Of a DNA stretch of 15,656 nucleotides, positions 1-8,403 are shown one piece after another. The translations under genes were made by a program, and so were the position numbers. Each line of letters begins with the position of its first letter. The stretch's first letter is position 1. Source of the DNA: an uncultured Flavobacteriales bacterium. Lineage in GTDB: Bacteria; Bacteroidota; Bacteroidia; Flavobacteriales; Crocinitomicaceae. The notes under the pieces were generated by a model, which was given only the letters and a program-made list of their open reading frames with translations, did not search any database and was not told the DNA's origin. Location of the stretch: the NCBI GenBank assembly GCA_946886545.1, contig CAMPIU010000020.1, forward strand, positions 1 to 15,656. Direction: 5' to 3'.

Positions 1-93
1 ACTAATTTCTTCATGATCTTCAGTTTAATGGTTCATACTAATTGTAACTTCTATACAAACTTACTACTTTCAGCGTTATATTATAGAATATTC

Positions 94-107
94 TTGACAT
101 TTGTCAA
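94..107. repeat. Palindrome TTGACATTTGTCAA before the Omp85 gene
   Basis: This is a perfect inverted repeat, TTGACA-TT-TGTCAA. It abuts a second 10-bp palindrome, AGAATATTCT, at 85-94. Both lie within 33 bp of the start codon, and the right arm runs into the AAAGGA ribosome-binding site at 106-111. The position would suit an operator or an RNA hairpin that limits access to the ribosome-binding site. That role is inference; short AT-rich palindromes also arise by chance. Confidence 0.35.
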
Positions 108-116
108 AGGAAATAA

Positions 117-1835
117 TTGGAATTGAAGCATTTCGGGAAATTTATTCAGGAAAAACGCAGGCTTGGTCTTTTGATCATTCTATTGCTTTTCGTGTCTCCG
201 ATTTTGCAAGCACAAAAAAAAGTTCATTTTTCTGAGTCCGTATTTAAAAAGATCAGTAAAAAAAGTACTTTTAATTATTCAGATACCTTTTCGCTCAAAA
301 ACCAACTGCAGGAAATTCAATTCCTGGCCTATAAAAAAGGCTATTTAACTTTCGGGATCGATTCCATCGTTCCAACTGACAGTCTGAATAGCGAAGCCTA
401 TTTTACGCTTGGATTGCGCTATAAAGAATTAAATCTTTCGATCTCAGACAATAGCAAACGCGCCCTGAGAGAAATAGGAATCAGCCCCCGAAGCATTGAA
501 ACACTTTCCCCGACCCCTTCTGAAATTTCCAAAAATCTGGAACGGGTTTTACACGATTTTGAAATTGCAGGATATCCCTTTGCCACCATTTCATTTGAAG
601 ATCTGAGAATTGAGAAAGAAACGCTTTTTGCAGAGTTAATCATCACACCCAACTCACGAGTCAAATGGAACGATCTCATCGTTTCGGGAGATAAAGTCAA
701 ACTATCTGAAAAATACCTGGAAAACTTCCTGAACATTGAGAAAGGAGATTGGTACAACCAGGAACAGGTGGATCTGATCAACACACGTCTCACACAACTC
801 ATCTTTCTTAAACAAACAAAACCTGCCGAAATTTTATTCACTCCTGAAGGAGCTAATCTCTATCTCTACATTGAAACAAAACCAGTTTCTTTATTCAATG
901 GCACAATCGGGCTTCAACAGGATCCCATCAAATTAAAATATCAGCTTACAGGAGATCTTCGTCTGAAACTTCAGAATGCTTTTAAACACGGAGAACTGTT
1001 CGATTTGAACTGGCGTTCCATTCAGCCCGGAAGCCCGCAACTGAAAATTCAGGCTGCCTATCCCTTTTTGTTCAATACACCCTTCGGTTTAGACGGCCAG
1101 TTTTCACTCTTCAAAAGAGATTCCACATTTCTGGAACTTAAATCCAGTATTGGTGTTACATACTTTGTTTCGGGCGGGAAAACGCTAACCGGGTTTTACA
1201 AGAATCAGCAATCGAATTTATTGGGAGCAGCGAATACCGGTTTGACCTACGGAAGTTCGAAAAGCAACCTGTACGGACTCTCGTTCCGGAATCAAACAGT
1301 AGATTACCTTCCTAATCCGCGAAAAGGATTTATTTGGTACCTGGAGGGAAATATTGGAAAAAGAACGCTCATCAAAGATTCCACCACCAATCATTATTTG
1401 ATCTACGGCGGAAAGGTCCAGCTCGAATATTACCAATCCCTGGGGAAACGTTTTGTTATAAAGGGTGGTTTGATCAGCGAATACTTTTACACGGATAACA
1501 TGCAGCAAAACGAACTCCTGCGTTTCGGAGGGAATTTATCTCAGCGCGGTTTTATGGAGGATGAATTATTGGGAACTTTCAGGGCTACATTAACCATTGA
1601 ACCCCGGTTTATTTTAGACCAAAATTCTTATCTGTTCGTTTTTTACGACCAAAGTTGGTATGAACGCAACGTTCAGCTCTACAGGCATGATTCCCCGAAA
1701 GGATTTGGAGCCGGCTTATGTTTTGGTACCAATATTGGAATTTTCTCATTGACTTATGCCCTGGGACAACAATTCTCCAACCCGATTTTATTCAGAGATT
1801 CAAAAGTGCATTTCGGTTATATAGCGTATTTTTAA
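117..1835 (+). CDS. Omp85/BamA-TamA family outer-membrane protein
   Basis: The protein is predicted to be an outer-membrane beta-barrel of the Omp85 superfamily, whose members insert or export proteins at the outer membrane. It is 572 residues long. A signal peptide (basic KRR at 13-15, hydrophobic core 17-29) should be cleaved after QAQ near residue 33. Residues about 95-255 look like POTRA modules; the last (about 182-255) is clearest, with a V-x-x-N-x-L-x-V-x-G opening. The rest reads as alternating beta strands of a barrel. The hallmark is GGNLSQRGF (471-479), matching the Omp85 (V/L)RG(F/Y) loop motif, and the protein ends in an aromatic residue (Y-F). It is shorter than BamA (about 800 residues), so it resembles the smaller BamA/TamA-like proteins common in Bacteroidota. 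The start is TTG at 117: an in-frame TAA sits at 114-116, AAAGGA lies 5 bp upstream, and no in-frame ATG occurs before residue 462. TTG at 123 is an alternative. The client substrate is unknown. Confidence 0.85.
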   Translation: MELKHFGKFIQEKRRLGLLIILLLFVSPILQAQKKVHFSESVFKKISKKSTFNYSDTFSLKNQLQEIQFLAYKKGYLTFGIDSIVPTDSLNSEAYFTLGLRYKELNLSISDNSKRALREIGISPRSIETLSPTPSEISKNLERVLHDFEIAGYPFATISFEDLRIEKETLFAELIITPNSRVKWNDLIVSGDKVKLSEKYLENFLNIEKGDWYNQEQVDLINTRLTQLIFLKQTKPAEILFTPEGANLYLYIETKPVSLFNGTIGLQQDPIKLKYQLTGDLRLKLQNAFKHGELFDLNWRSIQPGSPQLKIQAAYPFLFNTPFGLDGQFSLFKRDSTFLELKSSIGVTYFVSGGKTLTGFYKNQQSNLLGAANTGLTYGSSKSNLYGLSFRNQTVDYLPNPRKGFIWYLEGNIGKRTLIKDSTTNHYLIYGGKVQLEYYQSLGKRFVIKGGLISEYFYTDNMQQNELLRFGGNLSQRGFMEDELLGTFRATLTIEPRFILDQNSYLFVFYDQSWYERNVQLYRHDSPKGFGAGLCFGTNIGIFSLTYALGQQFSNPILFRDSKVHFGYIAYF

Positions 1836-1954
1836 TTCCTAATACAATTCAACCATCTAAGAAAAAAAATCATTTCGCAGTCCAAAATCAACGAAGGCAA
1901 CACTTTAATCAATCTGTTGTGACCCCATGCTGTTTTTTTCTATCTTGAGTATTA

Positions 1955-3277
1955 ATGAGCTACTTATGCATATCGGGAAGATCCTGTAAATCCATTTTAA
2001 TAATGGCTTTAGTGCTTTTGTTTTGTCAGTTCACTCACTCCCAGGATATTGTTGTAACGGGAACCATTTCAAACGAACAAAACCTCCGGATAGCTGGCGC
2101 GGAAGTCAGGTTGGGACAATTGAACGGTAAATCAAATTCAAAAGGAATCTTTACATTCAAAGTAAATAAGTTCCCTGCCACGTTAACGATCAAACACCGG
2201 ATTTACAACGATTACCTCGAAGTCGTGCGCGCTCCGGCAAATAAACAGGATACGATATTCCTGGATATCATTCTTGAAAACAAATCCACTGAACTGGATG
2301 AAGTAACGGTAAGCGCTTCAAAAGTTATCTGGGTCTATCAGAAGAAAAACACGCATATTATTGACTTTGCACTTAGGGATCATGAAATTCTCCTGGTTTG
2401 CAGGGAAAATTACAACTACTTCTTAAGACGGCTCGATTCGGTCGGAGAAAAAATAATCGATTTTCAAATCAAAAAGAATCCTGAAAAATTATACGAAGAT
2501 TGTACGGGTGGAATCCATTTGGTTTATGCAGACAGCGTTTTCGAATTAAATTTGATTGGAAACTCAATCGCAATGTTTCCGGGACATTCTTATATTGAGA
2601 CGATGGATGTTTTAAGCCCATGCGTTATTTCCAGTAAAGACAATTTTATCGTAAAGGGATTGGGGCCTCACAATAAATTGGTAAAATATGTCAAGATTGA
2701 TAGAAATACCAAAAAACCAAACTTATTGTATATAACCATGGACCGGAACGCGATGCGTGACTTAGATGAATATGCGTCTCAAAATAATATTCCTGTACCC
2801 TTATTCAATCCAAATTACAAACTACCACCTCAAATGACTACTTCGAGCGACAGGCAAATGTGGGATAACCAGCAATTTTACAATCAGATTCTTAAAAAAC
2901 CATTATACGCACCCATTTTCGAGATCAATGATTCCGTCTTCGTTTTTGACCATTTCAAAGACAGTGCTTTAGTTTTCACTATGTCTGGGAATCATGTCCG
3001 TTCCTTCCAAATCAGTTATCATTATTTTGAGAACTGGAAAAGTGAATTACTCATCAACGAGGAAAAAACAAAGTTATATGCCAGGTATGAAATCGATGGT
3101 TTAACTACTCTCCGGCAAATCAATCCGTCAACGGGCAAAGTAATGAACCTGGATATCCTGGAAAAACATATTTATCCCCTGCGGATTCAAATCCGAAACA
3201 ATTACGCCTACTACCTGTATAAACATTACCTGGACAACAGCATTCATTATCTCTACAAACAACCACTAAAGGAATAA
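1955..3277 (+). CDS. Exported carboxypeptidase-regulatory-like domain protein, paralog 1 of 3
   Basis: This is a protein of unknown function, 440 residues, the first of three tandem paralogs. A signal peptide (R9/K12, hydrophobic 13-25) is probably cleaved after THSQ (about 30). Residues 33-108 match the carboxypeptidase regulatory-like beta-sandwich found at the N-terminus of SusC/TonB receptors (G-x-I...I-x-G-A-x-V pattern, then S-x-G-x-F). LDEVTVSA (114-121) resembles the TonB box that follows this domain in such receptors, but no plug or barrel follows. The remainder, about 310 residues, is rich in beta-strand patterns (for example NDSVFVFDHF, DSALVFT) and might be a propeller; I cannot assign it. 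Cys149, Cys183 and Cys223 are conserved in all three copies. The ATG at 1955 was chosen over the one at 2003 because the longer form supplies the basic n-region of the signal peptide. It is the most divergent copy. The next gene starts 12 bp downstream, so they are probably co-transcribed. Confidence 0.85.
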   Translation: MSYLCISGRSCKSILIMALVLLFCQFTHSQDIVVTGTISNEQNLRIAGAEVRLGQLNGKSNSKGIFTFKVNKFPATLTIKHRIYNDYLEVVRAPANKQDTIFLDIILENKSTELDEVTVSASKVIWVYQKKNTHIIDFALRDHEILLVCRENYNYFLRRLDSVGEKIIDFQIKKNPEKLYEDCTGGIHLVYADSVFELNLIGNSIAMFPGHSYIETMDVLSPCVISSKDNFIVKGLGPHNKLVKYVKIDRNTKKPNLLYITMDRNAMRDLDEYASQNNIPVPLFNPNYKLPPQMTTSSDRQMWDNQQFYNQILKKPLYAPIFEINDSVFVFDHFKDSALVFTMSGNHVRSFQISYHYFENWKSELLINEEKTKLYARYEIDGLTTLRQINPSTGKVMNLDILEKHIYPLRIQIRNNYAYYLYKHYLDNSIHYLYKQPLKE

Positions 3278-3289
3278 TTCACTTTTCAT

Positions 3290-4588
3290 ATGCATCGTAT
3301 AAGCCACATAAAAAGTTTTCTTCTGTTCCTATTTGCCTGGAGCATTATGACAGGTGCCTGGTCCCAGACTGGAGCTATCATCAAGGGGAAAGTTGTCAAC
3401 GAGAATGGAACACCAATTAAAAATGCATCCGTAAAAATTGGCAATACTGACTCCCGGACAAATTCCTCAGGCATATTCATTCTCAGGAACATCGAATTTC
3501 CTGTTCAAATTACTGTTAGTCATCCCATGTTCTCAGAATACACGGATATCGTCGTTCCCGAAAGATGGAAGGACACTTTGAGAATATTTGTCACGATGAT
3601 GGATAAGGAAAAGCAATTAGACGAAGTAACAATTACTGCAGATCAGATCTTTTGGGTTTATCCAAGAAAACAAGCCAACGTTCTGGATTTCATTTTACAA
3701 AAGGATGGAATCGTACTTTGCTGCAGTGATAAGAACAATTATTTTATCCGCGGTTTAAACCAGGAAGGAGAAAAGGTATACGAATCCACTATCCGAAAAA
3801 ATCCAAGCAGGTTATACCGTGACTGTATGAAATCAATACACTTGGTTTATTCTGACAGCATCTATGAAACCACATTTATTGACAATTCCATCCGGATCTT
3901 CCAGGCAAAAGCAACACAAGGGATTTTCAACCTGCTTAAATCCTGCGTATACAAGGACGATAAGAACCTGGTGAAGTACAACTATTCCAAAAATGATCAA
4001 TGTATTGAGTATATAGCTATCGACATTCAAACCAAAAAGTCCAGAACTCTTTATGTGGGGGAAGATCGAGATTACATCAAGGGAATTGAAGAATTTTCGC
4101 AGGATAATGCCATGTCAGACGATGCATTATTCCATACATTAGACAAAGACATGATTCGGCTGGCAAGGAATAAATGGGACAAACAAAAATTATACGAACT
4201 GGTCCTTACCATACCGGTTTATGTCCCGCTTCTCGAAGTAAATGATTCCCTGATCATCTTTGATCATCTCAATGATTCGGCAGTCGTTTTCACCAAAGAA
4301 GGCTTGCGTATTCGTTCCTTTCCAATCTTCTATCATTATTTCAACGGATGGAAAAATGAACTGGTCATAAATCTTGAGAAGACAAAAATCTATGCCCGCT
4401 ATGAAACCGACGGACTAACAACATTGCGTGAGATCAATCCCATGAATGGAAAAACAGAAAACACTATCAAGCTTGAAAAACATGTTTTTCCTGAACATCT
4501 GCAGATTTATGGAGACTTCATCTATTATATCTATAAAGATTATCTGGACCAGAGCATGCATTATATTTTCAAACAACATCTTAAGTAA
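3290..4588 (+). CDS. Exported carboxypeptidase-regulatory-like domain protein, paralog 2 of 3
   Basis: This 432-residue protein is the middle paralog. The signal peptide (basic H-R-x-x-H-x-K start, hydrophobic 10-22) ends near AWSQ (26). The carboxypeptidase-regulatory-like domain spans about 29-104, with G-K-V-V-N-E-N-G-T-P-I-K-N-A-S-V as its signature. LDEVTITA at 110-117 is the TonB-box-like motif. Cys145, Cys179 and Cys219 align with the conserved cysteines of the other copies, and Cys144 adds a CC pair shared with paralog 3. The C-terminal third carries the family signature: E-x-N-D-S, F-D-H, D-S-A-V-V-F-T, R-S-F-P-I, Y-H-Y-F, E-K-T, Y-A-R-Y-E, D-G-L-T. It begins 12 bp after paralog 1, with no room for a separate promoter and terminator, which supports an operon. 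There is no receptor barrel, lipobox or obvious type IX secretion C-terminal domain, so a soluble periplasmic or surface-associated location is inferred. The function is unknown. Confidence 0.85.
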   Translation: MHRISHIKSFLLFLFAWSIMTGAWSQTGAIIKGKVVNENGTPIKNASVKIGNTDSRTNSSGIFILRNIEFPVQITVSHPMFSEYTDIVVPERWKDTLRIFVTMMDKEKQLDEVTITADQIFWVYPRKQANVLDFILQKDGIVLCCSDKNNYFIRGLNQEGEKVYESTIRKNPSRLYRDCMKSIHLVYSDSIYETTFIDNSIRIFQAKATQGIFNLLKSCVYKDDKNLVKYNYSKNDQCIEYIAIDIQTKKSRTLYVGEDRDYIKGIEEFSQDNAMSDDALFHTLDKDMIRLARNKWDKQKLYELVLTIPVYVPLLEVNDSLIIFDHLNDSAVVFTKEGLRIRSFPIFYHYFNGWKNELVINLEKTKIYARYETDGLTTLREINPMNGKTENTIKLEKHVFPEHLQIYGDFIYYIYKDYLDQSMHYIFKQHLK

Positions 4589-4639
4589 GGCTCTCGCTTT
4601 TTCTTCTTATTTTTATCTGAATTTCAATATTCACACTCT

Positions 4640-5980
4640 ATGTTGACCCTGTCGAAAATTCGTTTTTTATTCCTTTTTTCTTTCCTCATACCGATTTGTA
4701 ATCCGGGCTGGGCACAAGGAGATATTATCATCAAAGGAAAGGTCGTAAATGAAGCAGGAAGCCCGGTTAAAAACGCATCGGTACAGATAGATATTCACAA
4801 CGCGCGTACCAACTCCAACGGTTTTTTTATCATCAGAAATGGCAATTTCCCTGCCCAGATCACTGTAAAAAACAATCAGTACAGCGACTTCACGGATATT
4901 CTGTTATTCCCGGAAAGATGGAAAGACACCATGAAGCTGCACGTGGTTATGATCTCAAAAGAAACCCAGCTGGAAGAAGTAACAATTAACGGAGCTAACA
5001 AATTTTGGGTTTATCCCCGCAGGCAGGCAAATGTTTTGGACTTCAAAGTTGAACCCGACGGAAACATCCTCTTGTGTTGCAGTGACGAGCATCGCTATTT
5101 TTTACGGCATCTGAATGAAATGGGAGACAAAGTTTACGAAACCTCAATCAGAAAACACCCAAAGCAAATCAGGCAGGATTGTGGTGGAAAGTTCCACCTT
5201 GTTTATACGGATAGCATTTATGAAACATCAATCGTCGGTCATTCAATCGGTATCTTCTCTCCTTCCCCCTATTACAAATCCATCGGAATATTGGACAATT
5301 GCTCCTACTCCGATGACACTTCGCTCATTATCCGTTCCTACATGAACCAAAAGCAGTATTTGGAATATCACCTAATCACAAAAAAAACGAAATCAAGCAA
5401 AGTGCTTTACGTTAGTCAGGACCGACAGAAGAACCGGCAGCTGAAAGATTATCAAAGAGAAAATAAGCAGACGGTTACGGAGATTCTGAGGGAATCGAAT
5501 GCCAACCATAGCGATAAACTTTCAAATCAGGAACAAGAACTCAAAAAAGCGCGGGAAAGATGGAGCACACAACAGTTTTATGATCTGATCATTTTAAAAC
5601 CGGTTTATGCTCCTTTATTTGAATTAAACGACTCGCTCATTATTTTTGACCATGCGAATGATTCTGCCATTGTATTTACCAAATCCGGAGTCCGGGTCCG
5701 AAGTTTTCCCATTGCTTATCATTATTTCAGAGGCTGGAAAAACGAGCTAATCCCAAATATTGAGAAAACCAGTGTTTACGCCCGCTTCGAAAGAGACGGA
5801 ATCACCAGCTTAAGAAAAGTCAATCTAACAACCGGAAAAACCGAGGAAGTGGTTCAGATCAAGGATCATATCTATCCCGAACACATCCAGATCCGGAAAG
5901 ATTTCATCTACTATGTTTACAAGGATTACCTGGATCTGAGTATGCACTATATTTTCAAACAACATTTAACGAATCGATAA
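4640..5980 (+). CDS. Exported carboxypeptidase-regulatory-like domain protein, paralog 3 of 3
   Basis: The protein has 446 residues and is visibly closest to paralog 2. At the DNA level the two share an identical 18-bp run near their 3' ends (4562-4579 and 5948-5965). The signal peptide (K6, R8, hydrophobic 9-20) ends near GWAQ (26). The carboxypeptidase-regulatory-like domain covers about 29-106, and LEEVTING at 111-118 is the TonB-box-like motif. Cys146/147, Cys181 and Cys221 match the family cysteines. Residues about 255-305 form a charged, glutamine-rich, probably helical insertion (KNRQLKDYQRENKQ and ELKKARERW) that is longer than in the other copies, so this region is where the copies have diverged most. 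The gap of 51 bp from paralog 2 is larger than the preceding one but has no clear terminator. The function is unknown; a duplication origin is evident. Confidence 0.85.
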   Translation: MLTLSKIRFLFLFSFLIPICNPGWAQGDIIIKGKVVNEAGSPVKNASVQIDIHNARTNSNGFFIIRNGNFPAQITVKNNQYSDFTDILLFPERWKDTMKLHVVMISKETQLEEVTINGANKFWVYPRRQANVLDFKVEPDGNILLCCSDEHRYFLRHLNEMGDKVYETSIRKHPKQIRQDCGGKFHLVYTDSIYETSIVGHSIGIFSPSPYYKSIGILDNCSYSDDTSLIIRSYMNQKQYLEYHLITKKTKSSKVLYVSQDRQKNRQLKDYQRENKQTVTEILRESNANHSDKLSNQEQELKKARERWSTQQFYDLIILKPVYAPLFELNDSLIIFDHANDSAIVFTKSGVRVRSFPIAYHYFRGWKNELIPNIEKTSVYARFERDGITSLRKVNLTTGKTEEVVQIKDHIYPEHIQIRKDFIYYVYKDYLDLSMHYIFKQHLTNR

Positions 5981-6007
5981 AGATTAAAATTCAGCTTGCA
6001 GACATGC

Positions 6008-6015
6008 TAATTTTG
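6008..6015 (+). promoter_or_regulatory. Bacteroidota -7 element of the helicase gene
   Basis: TAATTTTG is an exact match to the Bacteroidota housekeeping -7 consensus TAnnTTTG. It lies 18 bp before the ATG at 6034, which allows a short leader. No convincing -33 TTG was found at the expected distance. The element suggests the helicase gene is transcribed independently of the preceding paralog cluster. Confidence 0.55.
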
Positions 6016-6033
6016 CTTATCTTCAAGTAACAG

Positions 6034-8337
6034 ATGAAAAATAATACAGAATCCATCAGCAATCCTGCTGAATTTACAGAACGATTTATCAATCAAACAA
6101 ACAGTCCCGTTTTTCTTACAGGAAAAGCAGGAACAGGGAAAACCACGCTTTTACGAAAAATTGTTGAGACCACTCATAAAAACACCGTCATTGTTGCTCC
6201 AACGGGTATTGCCGCTTTAAATGCAGGTGGCGTTACTATTCATTCCTTCTTCCAGCTTCCCTTCAGTTCCTTCATTCCGGAATTTGTTTCAGACGGATTG
6301 GTTTCCGGAAATACCAAATTCGAATCGAAAGAAACGCTGAAACGTCATTTTCATTTCAATAAAACCAGACAAAACCTCATCCGGAATGTCGAATTACTGA
6401 TTATCGATGAAGTTTCCATGTTGCGGGCCGATCTCCTGGATGCAATTGACTGGACACTCAGAAATGTACGCAAAAACAACAGTCCTTTTGGCGGGCTCCA
6501 AGTACTGTTTATAGGCGATTTATTGCAGCTTCCTCCCGTTATCAAACCGGAAGAATGGAGTGTTTTGCAAAGATATTACCGTGGAATTTTCTTCTTCAAT
6601 GCACACGTTCTCCAGGAACAAGCCCCTGTCTACATTGAATTGGACAAAATCTTCCGGCAAGACGATCAGCTCTTTATCGATCTGTTAAACAACTTACGGA
6701 ATAACCAGGTTACGCTCGAAGATCAAAAACTACTCGAAAAATATGTCAATCCGGCATTCGATTCTACGAAAGAAGAAGGATACATTACTTTGACCACTCA
6801 CAATTCGAAAGCAGATCAAATGAACGCAACTGCTTTAAATTCATTGAATGAGAAATCAATTACTTATTCGGCAGAGATCAAAGGAGATTTCCCGCCTCAT
6901 CTGTTTCCTCTGGAGAAAGAAACGGAATTAAAGATCGGTGCTCAGATCATGTTCATCAAAAATGACATTTCATTTGAGAAAAATTTCTACAATGGTAAAA
7001 TGGGAGTTATCAAATCCTTAACACCTGATGAGATTGAAGTCTTTTTCAAAGATGAAAAACGGACAATTACCGTGGAAAAATACGAGTGGAATAATATCAA
7101 ATATTCACTGAATGAGCAAAGCGGTGAAATCGAAGAAGAAGTTTTGGGAACTTTCGTTCATTATCCGATCAAGCTGGCCTGGGCTATTACGATCCACAAA
7201 AGTCAGGGCTTAACTTTTGATAAAGCAGTTTTAGATGTCTCGAACGTTTTTGCTCCCGGACAGGCTTATGTTGCTTTATCAAGACTTCGAAGTCTTGCCG
7301 GATTGGTTCTTTTAAAACCACTTTCCATGAACGGACTGGTAAACGATCACCAGGTTGTTTCATATGCTTCTAACAAGGCTCCGGAGGATCAGATGAAGTT
7401 GTATTTGGACCAGGAAACCGCACGTTTTGTTTATACCAGTTTGGTCCAGGCTTTTGATTGGTACGACTACACAACCAAGTGGGCAACCTTTGAATTGGGC
7501 TTCAAATCCCAGGGACCGAAAACAGAAAAAGGAAAAGATAAATCATGGGTGGCAAATCAGCTGCAGACTGTTCAGTCTACTTTTGATGCAGCAAGGAAAT
7601 TCCAGAACCAGCTTTCGAATCTTTTTTCAAAAGAAAAACCTGAATGGGAATTCATTCACGAACGTGTACAGGCTGCTTACCAGTATTTTTTCAAACCATT
7701 GGATTCGCAGGTCTTTTCCATAATGAAAAGACGCTATGAAGTAGCCAAGATCAAAAAAACAAAGCAATACTTTGAAGAACTGGAGGAACTGGAACAGGAA
7801 GTAGTTGCTGTTGTTCATCGCTTAATGAAAAGCCGTTTGCTGATGGAAGCCATTGTGAATGGCTTACCATTTACAAAAGAGACAATCAAATCTCCGGAAA
7901 TTCTGAATTATGTGATTGCAAAAACCCACAGCATTCAGCAGGAATTGAGAGCTAACCGATCCATGCTGGAGGAAATGGTTGAAGAGGATTTTACAGATGT
8001 TATTCAATTGGTGAAACCCAAAAAGGTCAAGGAGGAGAAAATCGTTAAGAAGAATACCTACGAGATTACCTTCGAGTTGTTTGAACAGGGAAAAACCATG
8101 GAAGAAATCGCAAATGAACGTCAATTAGGATTATCGACCATTGAAGGACATTTTGCTAAGCTGGTTCAGCAGGAGAAAATTGACATCACAGACATTTTAG
8201 ATCCGAAACGCATTAGCGAGATTGAATCTTACCTGGAAGATGCAGAAGGAAAGACTTTGGGAATTCTCAAAGAAGAATTGGGAGATAAAGTGACGTATGG
8301 TGAATTGAAATTAGTCCAGGCTTCGAAGATGTTGTAA
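6034..8337 (+). CDS. Pif1/RecD-like DNA helicase with C-terminal helix-turn-helix
   Basis: This is a predicted ATP-dependent superfamily 1B (5'-3') DNA helicase of 767 residues acting in DNA replication or repair. Seen motifs are Walker A GKAGTGKTT (30-38), a Pif1-type APTGIAALNAGG segment (55-66), Walker B LLIIDEVSM (121-129), motif III GDLLQLPPV (161-169), and the C-terminal helicase motifs AITIHKSQGLTFD (384-396) and AYVALSR (411-417). Residues about 440-660 are helical and charged. Residues about 674-765 (T-Y-E-I-T-F-E-L-F, then G-K-T-x-E-E-I-A, G-L-S-T-I-E-G-H) match the HTH_40-type helix-turn-helix also found at the end of RecQ helicases, probably aiding DNA binding. This combination is known in Bacteroidota. 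The ATG at 6034 has an exact -7 promoter element 18 bp upstream and lies 53 bp after the preceding gene. Its substrate, for example G-quadruplexes or stalled forks as for other Pif1 proteins, is inferred from the family. Confidence 0.9.
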   Translation: MKNNTESISNPAEFTERFINQTNSPVFLTGKAGTGKTTLLRKIVETTHKNTVIVAPTGIAALNAGGVTIHSFFQLPFSSFIPEFVSDGLVSGNTKFESKETLKRHFHFNKTRQNLIRNVELLIIDEVSMLRADLLDAIDWTLRNVRKNNSPFGGLQVLFIGDLLQLPPVIKPEEWSVLQRYYRGIFFFNAHVLQEQAPVYIELDKIFRQDDQLFIDLLNNLRNNQVTLEDQKLLEKYVNPAFDSTKEEGYITLTTHNSKADQMNATALNSLNEKSITYSAEIKGDFPPHLFPLEKETELKIGAQIMFIKNDISFEKNFYNGKMGVIKSLTPDEIEVFFKDEKRTITVEKYEWNNIKYSLNEQSGEIEEEVLGTFVHYPIKLAWAITIHKSQGLTFDKAVLDVSNVFAPGQAYVALSRLRSLAGLVLLKPLSMNGLVNDHQVVSYASNKAPEDQMKLYLDQETARFVYTSLVQAFDWYDYTTKWATFELGFKSQGPKTEKGKDKSWVANQLQTVQSTFDAARKFQNQLSNLFSKEKPEWEFIHERVQAAYQYFFKPLDSQVFSIMKRRYEVAKIKKTKQYFEELEELEQEVVAVVHRLMKSRLLMEAIVNGLPFTKETIKSPEILNYVIAKTHSIQQELRANRSMLEEMVEEDFTDVIQLVKPKKVKEEKIVKKNTYEITFELFEQGKTMEEIANERQLGLSTIEGHFAKLVQQEKIDITDILDPKRISEIESYLEDAEGKTLGILKEELGDKVTYGELKLVQASKML

Positions 8338-8403
8338 TTCATACTACTATTAAAACCCCACCCAACAACTCTAAATCTTAGAGTCCGCATAACGAATACA
8401 TTT

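Noticed and set aside
419..841. A 140-codon minus-strand frame inside the Omp85 gene.
   Set aside because: The Omp85 frame has a signal peptide, POTRA pattern and RGF motif across the same bases; the minus-strand product has no coherent character.
1718..1948. A 76-codon plus-strand frame across the end of the Omp85 gene.
   Set aside because: Most of it is a frame-shifted copy of the barrel's last strands, and the remainder is low-complexity intergenic translation.
1917..1948. A possible promoter for paralog 1: TTG at 1917 and TATCTTGA at 1941, spaced about 21 bp.
   Set aside because: TATCTTGA has two mismatches to TAnnTTTG and would leave almost no leader. It is too weak to annotate.
4589..4639. 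A separate promoter for paralog 3, from TATTTTTA at 4608-4615.
   Set aside because: The last consensus base is A, not G, no -33 element was seen, and the T-rich tract makes such matches common.
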